Shown: positions 62,533 to 64,000 of the stretch, piece after piece
Layout: the number at the start of each line of letters is the position of its first letter
Position numbering within the stretch: position 1 is the stretch's first letter
Assembly: GCA_039814545.1 (NCBI GenBank)
Contig: JBCCBB010000002.1
Coordinates: forward strand, 1 to 64,000
DNA: 64,000 nucleotides
Direction of reading: 5' to 3'
Source: CALBPI01 sp039814545
GTDB lineage: Bacteria > Pseudomonadota > Gammaproteobacteria > Steroidobacterales > Woeseiaceae
The notes under the pieces: model-generated
The model's input: only the letters and a program-made list of their open reading frames with translations
What the model was told of the DNA's origin: nothing
Database searches by the model: none
Translations under genes and position numbers: made by a program

Positions 62533-63927
62533 CTATCGCGCCCCTTTCTGCCATAACACGACTTCAGCAGTCTGGAGAAGGATGATGATATCGAACAACA
62601 GCGTGCGATTTTTTACGTAGTACAGGTCGTACTGCAGCTTCTCGAACGCATCTTTCTGTGACGAGCCGTAGGGGTAACACAACTGCGCCCAACCCGTGAT
62701 CCCAGGCTTAACGCGGTGGCGCTCCATGTAGTAAGGCAGATCGGTGCGCAACTTTTCCACGAACTCCGGGCGCTCTGGCCTAGGGCCGACCATACTCATG
62801 GAGCCCCCGAGTACGTTGAAGAGCTGTGGCAGTTCATCGAAACGGAGCTTTCGAATGATGCGGCCAACGCGTGTGACACGTGCATCGTCAGGTGTCGCCC
62901 AAACCGCCTCACCACTGGCCTCAGCGTCGGTGCGCATGCTTCGGAATTTGAGCACATCGAAGAGCGTGCTGTTCTGCCCAACCCGGCGCTGGCGGTAGAA
63001 TATTGGGGCACCGTCCTCCAGCAGTATTGCGATCGCGGTTCCCAGCATGATGGGCGCAGTGAGAACAACGAGCACGCTGCTCGCGACAACATCGAAGACG
63101 CGCTGGGCAATGCGCCGGGGAAGCTGGCGCCGAAATCCGGCTTCGAATACAAACCAACTGGGTCGCACCAGCTCAAGATTGACCTTACCCGTCTCGCGCT
63201 CCAGGAAATTCATGACATCCGTAACGTCGATACCCGCCAGCCGGCATTCGAGCAGTTCCCGAACAGGCAGACTGCCCCGCCTGTCATCCAGGGCAATGAC
63301 GATCTCGCTGATGCGCTCCTCCCTGACAAAGTCATGCAGGTTGCCAGGCATATCCATGACGCGCTTCGCAGGCAACTCTGCCTGAGCATCGCTCGGCATC
63401 GAGATATAGCGCACCAGCTTGAAGCCGCGCTGGTCTGCCATGCGCCGCAGCTTCAAAAACTGCTCAGCACGCTTGCCGGCGCCGAGCACGAGAATGCGTC
63501 GCTTGAACAGACTCTCATCGATAAGCTTGAGAAACGCCAATCGCACGCCGCACAGGGCGGTGAAGGCGATACCCGTCGATAACAGCATAATCAGGGGATG
63601 GATGTAGAGCGGCGGCAATACATAGTAGACAAACGGCAGCACGAGCGCCGTCAGTACAAACGCAACGAGAAGACGTGCAACAACTCCGGCAAACCGAGCA
63701 CGTAGCGCGATGCGATAAAGACCCATCGCTGCAATGCAGACGAGTAGCGCCCCGGCCGCGATCGTACAGCTATAGAATCCCCAACCAGAACCGCGGTACC
63801 CCGCCGGCACAAGCTGCACTGCCTCGGCAATAACATGGCCCAGGGTGAGCGACACCCAGATTATTGCGGCCTCGACCAAGATGAGGACGAATACGGGCAA
63901 AGGGATGTGGTGGTCGAAAATACGCAC
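62533..63927 (-). CDS. XrtA-associated undecaprenyl-phosphate sugar transferase (TIGR03013-like)
   Basis: A 464-residue polyisoprenyl-phosphate hexose-1-phosphate transferase that starts the repeat unit on the lipid carrier. Four or five N-terminal helices (about 10-125), a CoA-binding-like Rossmann domain (about 140-260, ILVLGAGKRAEQFLKL), one more helix (about 285-308), and the catalytic bacterial sugar transferase domain with DVLKFRSMRTDAEASGE, FDELPQLFNVLGG and MVGPRPERPEFV. The ending IILLQTAEVVLW is typical. Start GTG at 63927. It lies 37 bp upstream of prsK. Confidence 0.92.
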   Translation of the reverse strand: MRIFDHHIPLPVFVLILVEAAIIWVSLTLGHVIAEAVQLVPAGYRGSGWGFYSCTIAAGALLVCIAAMGLYRIALRARFAGVVARLLVAFVLTALVLPFVYYVLPPLYIHPLIMLLSTGIAFTALCGVRLAFLKLIDESLFKRRILVLGAGKRAEQFLKLRRMADQRGFKLVRYISMPSDAQAELPAKRVMDMPGNLHDFVREERISEIVIALDDRRGSLPVRELLECRLAGIDVTDVMNFLERETGKVNLELVRPSWFVFEAGFRRQLPRRIAQRVFDVVASSVLVVLTAPIMLGTAIAILLEDGAPIFYRQRRVGQNSTLFDVLKFRSMRTDAEASGEAVWATPDDARVTRVGRIIRKLRFDELPQLFNVLGGSMSMVGPRPERPEFVEKLRTDLPYYMERHRVKPGITGWAQLCYPYGSSQKDAFEKLQYDLYYVKNRTLLFDIIILLQTAEVVLWQKGAR

Positions 63928-63933
63928 GTCGAT

Positions 63934-64000
63934 TCAGAAACGCTGGAGCCTTGCTCGCGCCATAGATTGAGTCAATGCGTCATACGCCGTCATGTCACTC
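63934..64000 (-). CDS. Possible 3' end of an upstream gene (partial)
   Basis: A minus-strand frame open to the window edge ends with TGA at 63934-63936, giving a tail that reads MTAYDALTQSMARARLQRF. It is six bases upstream of the sugar transferase start. It is too short to assign; it could be the last gene before the XrtA core. The window cuts it. Confidence 0.35.
   Translation of the reverse strand, partial: SDMTAYDALTQSMARARLQRF

Noticed and set aside
1..64000. CRISPR arrays, tRNA/rRNA genes, insertion sequences
   Set aside because: No repeated spacer pattern, cloverleaf, rRNA block or transposase was recognised by eye on either strand.

Overview
The window reads as chromosomal DNA of a GC-rich Gram-negative bacterium. 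It is most likely a proteobacterium (gammaproteobacterial in flavour) with a XrtA/PEP-CTERM exopolysaccharide (EPS) system. This follows from the gene set: exosortase A, PrsK, PrsT, a Wza-type lipoprotein, a Wzz-type chain-length protein, a tyrosine autokinase, the associated beta-barrel and deacetylase, and a TIGR03013-type sugar transferase. An RND pump, a T-protein type TyrA and lipoproteins with lipoboxes also fit. No rRNA, tRNA, CRISPR array, phage or insertion sequence was seen.

Layout. 1-12 kb holds ordinary accessory metabolism: a molybdopterin hydroxylase, PurU, a sugar O-acyltransferase, an MFS/hydrolase pair and an RND efflux operon. 12.3-17.8 kb holds a PEP-CTERM protein, gltX, a lipoprotein and tyrA, with striking regulatory DNA: two sigma-54 promoters and a cyclic-di-GMP-I (GEMM-I) riboswitch. 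17.8-26.6 kb carries a glycosidase-like protein and a tightly overlapping minus-strand operon (metal-hydrolase-like protein, GT4, methyltransferase, epimerase, hexapeptide acyltransferase, GlpD-like oxidase, flippase-like membrane protein). 27-38.4 kb is a plus-strand run of glycosyltransferases, a secreted jelly-roll protein, an acetyltransferase fusion, a GT-C enzyme and a sulfotransferase. 38.5-64 kb is a nearly gapless minus-strand run with the Wzx-like flippase, asparagine synthase-like amidotransferase, ligase/polymerase, many glycosyltransferases, two deacetylases and the whole XrtA core, ending in prsK and the initiating sugar transferase.

How it works together (family knowledge plus inference). 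The sugar transferase at 62.5 kb starts a lipid-linked repeat. About a dozen glycosyltransferases extend it, and acetyl, methyl and sulfate decorations are likely. The flippase and ligase/polymerase move and join it. Wzz, the kinase, Wza and the beta-barrel export it. XrtA processes PEP-CTERM proteins that accompany the polymer. PrsK presumably senses a signal, but its usual partner PrsR is not in the window.

Most interesting signals: (1) an inverted repeat TGTGA-N6-TCACA in front of xrtA, the PEP-CTERM gene and a secreted-protein gene, with weaker copies elsewhere, two of them upstream of sigma-54 promoters; (2) a GEMM-I riboswitch stacked under a sigma-54 promoter ahead of an Ig/FN3 lipoprotein; (3) an amidotransferase whose catalytic Cys follows an ATT codon, suggesting a rare start codon; (4) a tandem GT2 pair in which the second member has lost its DXD motif; (5) an acetyltransferase fusion and a DxHxH hydrolase-like protein inside the EPS operons.
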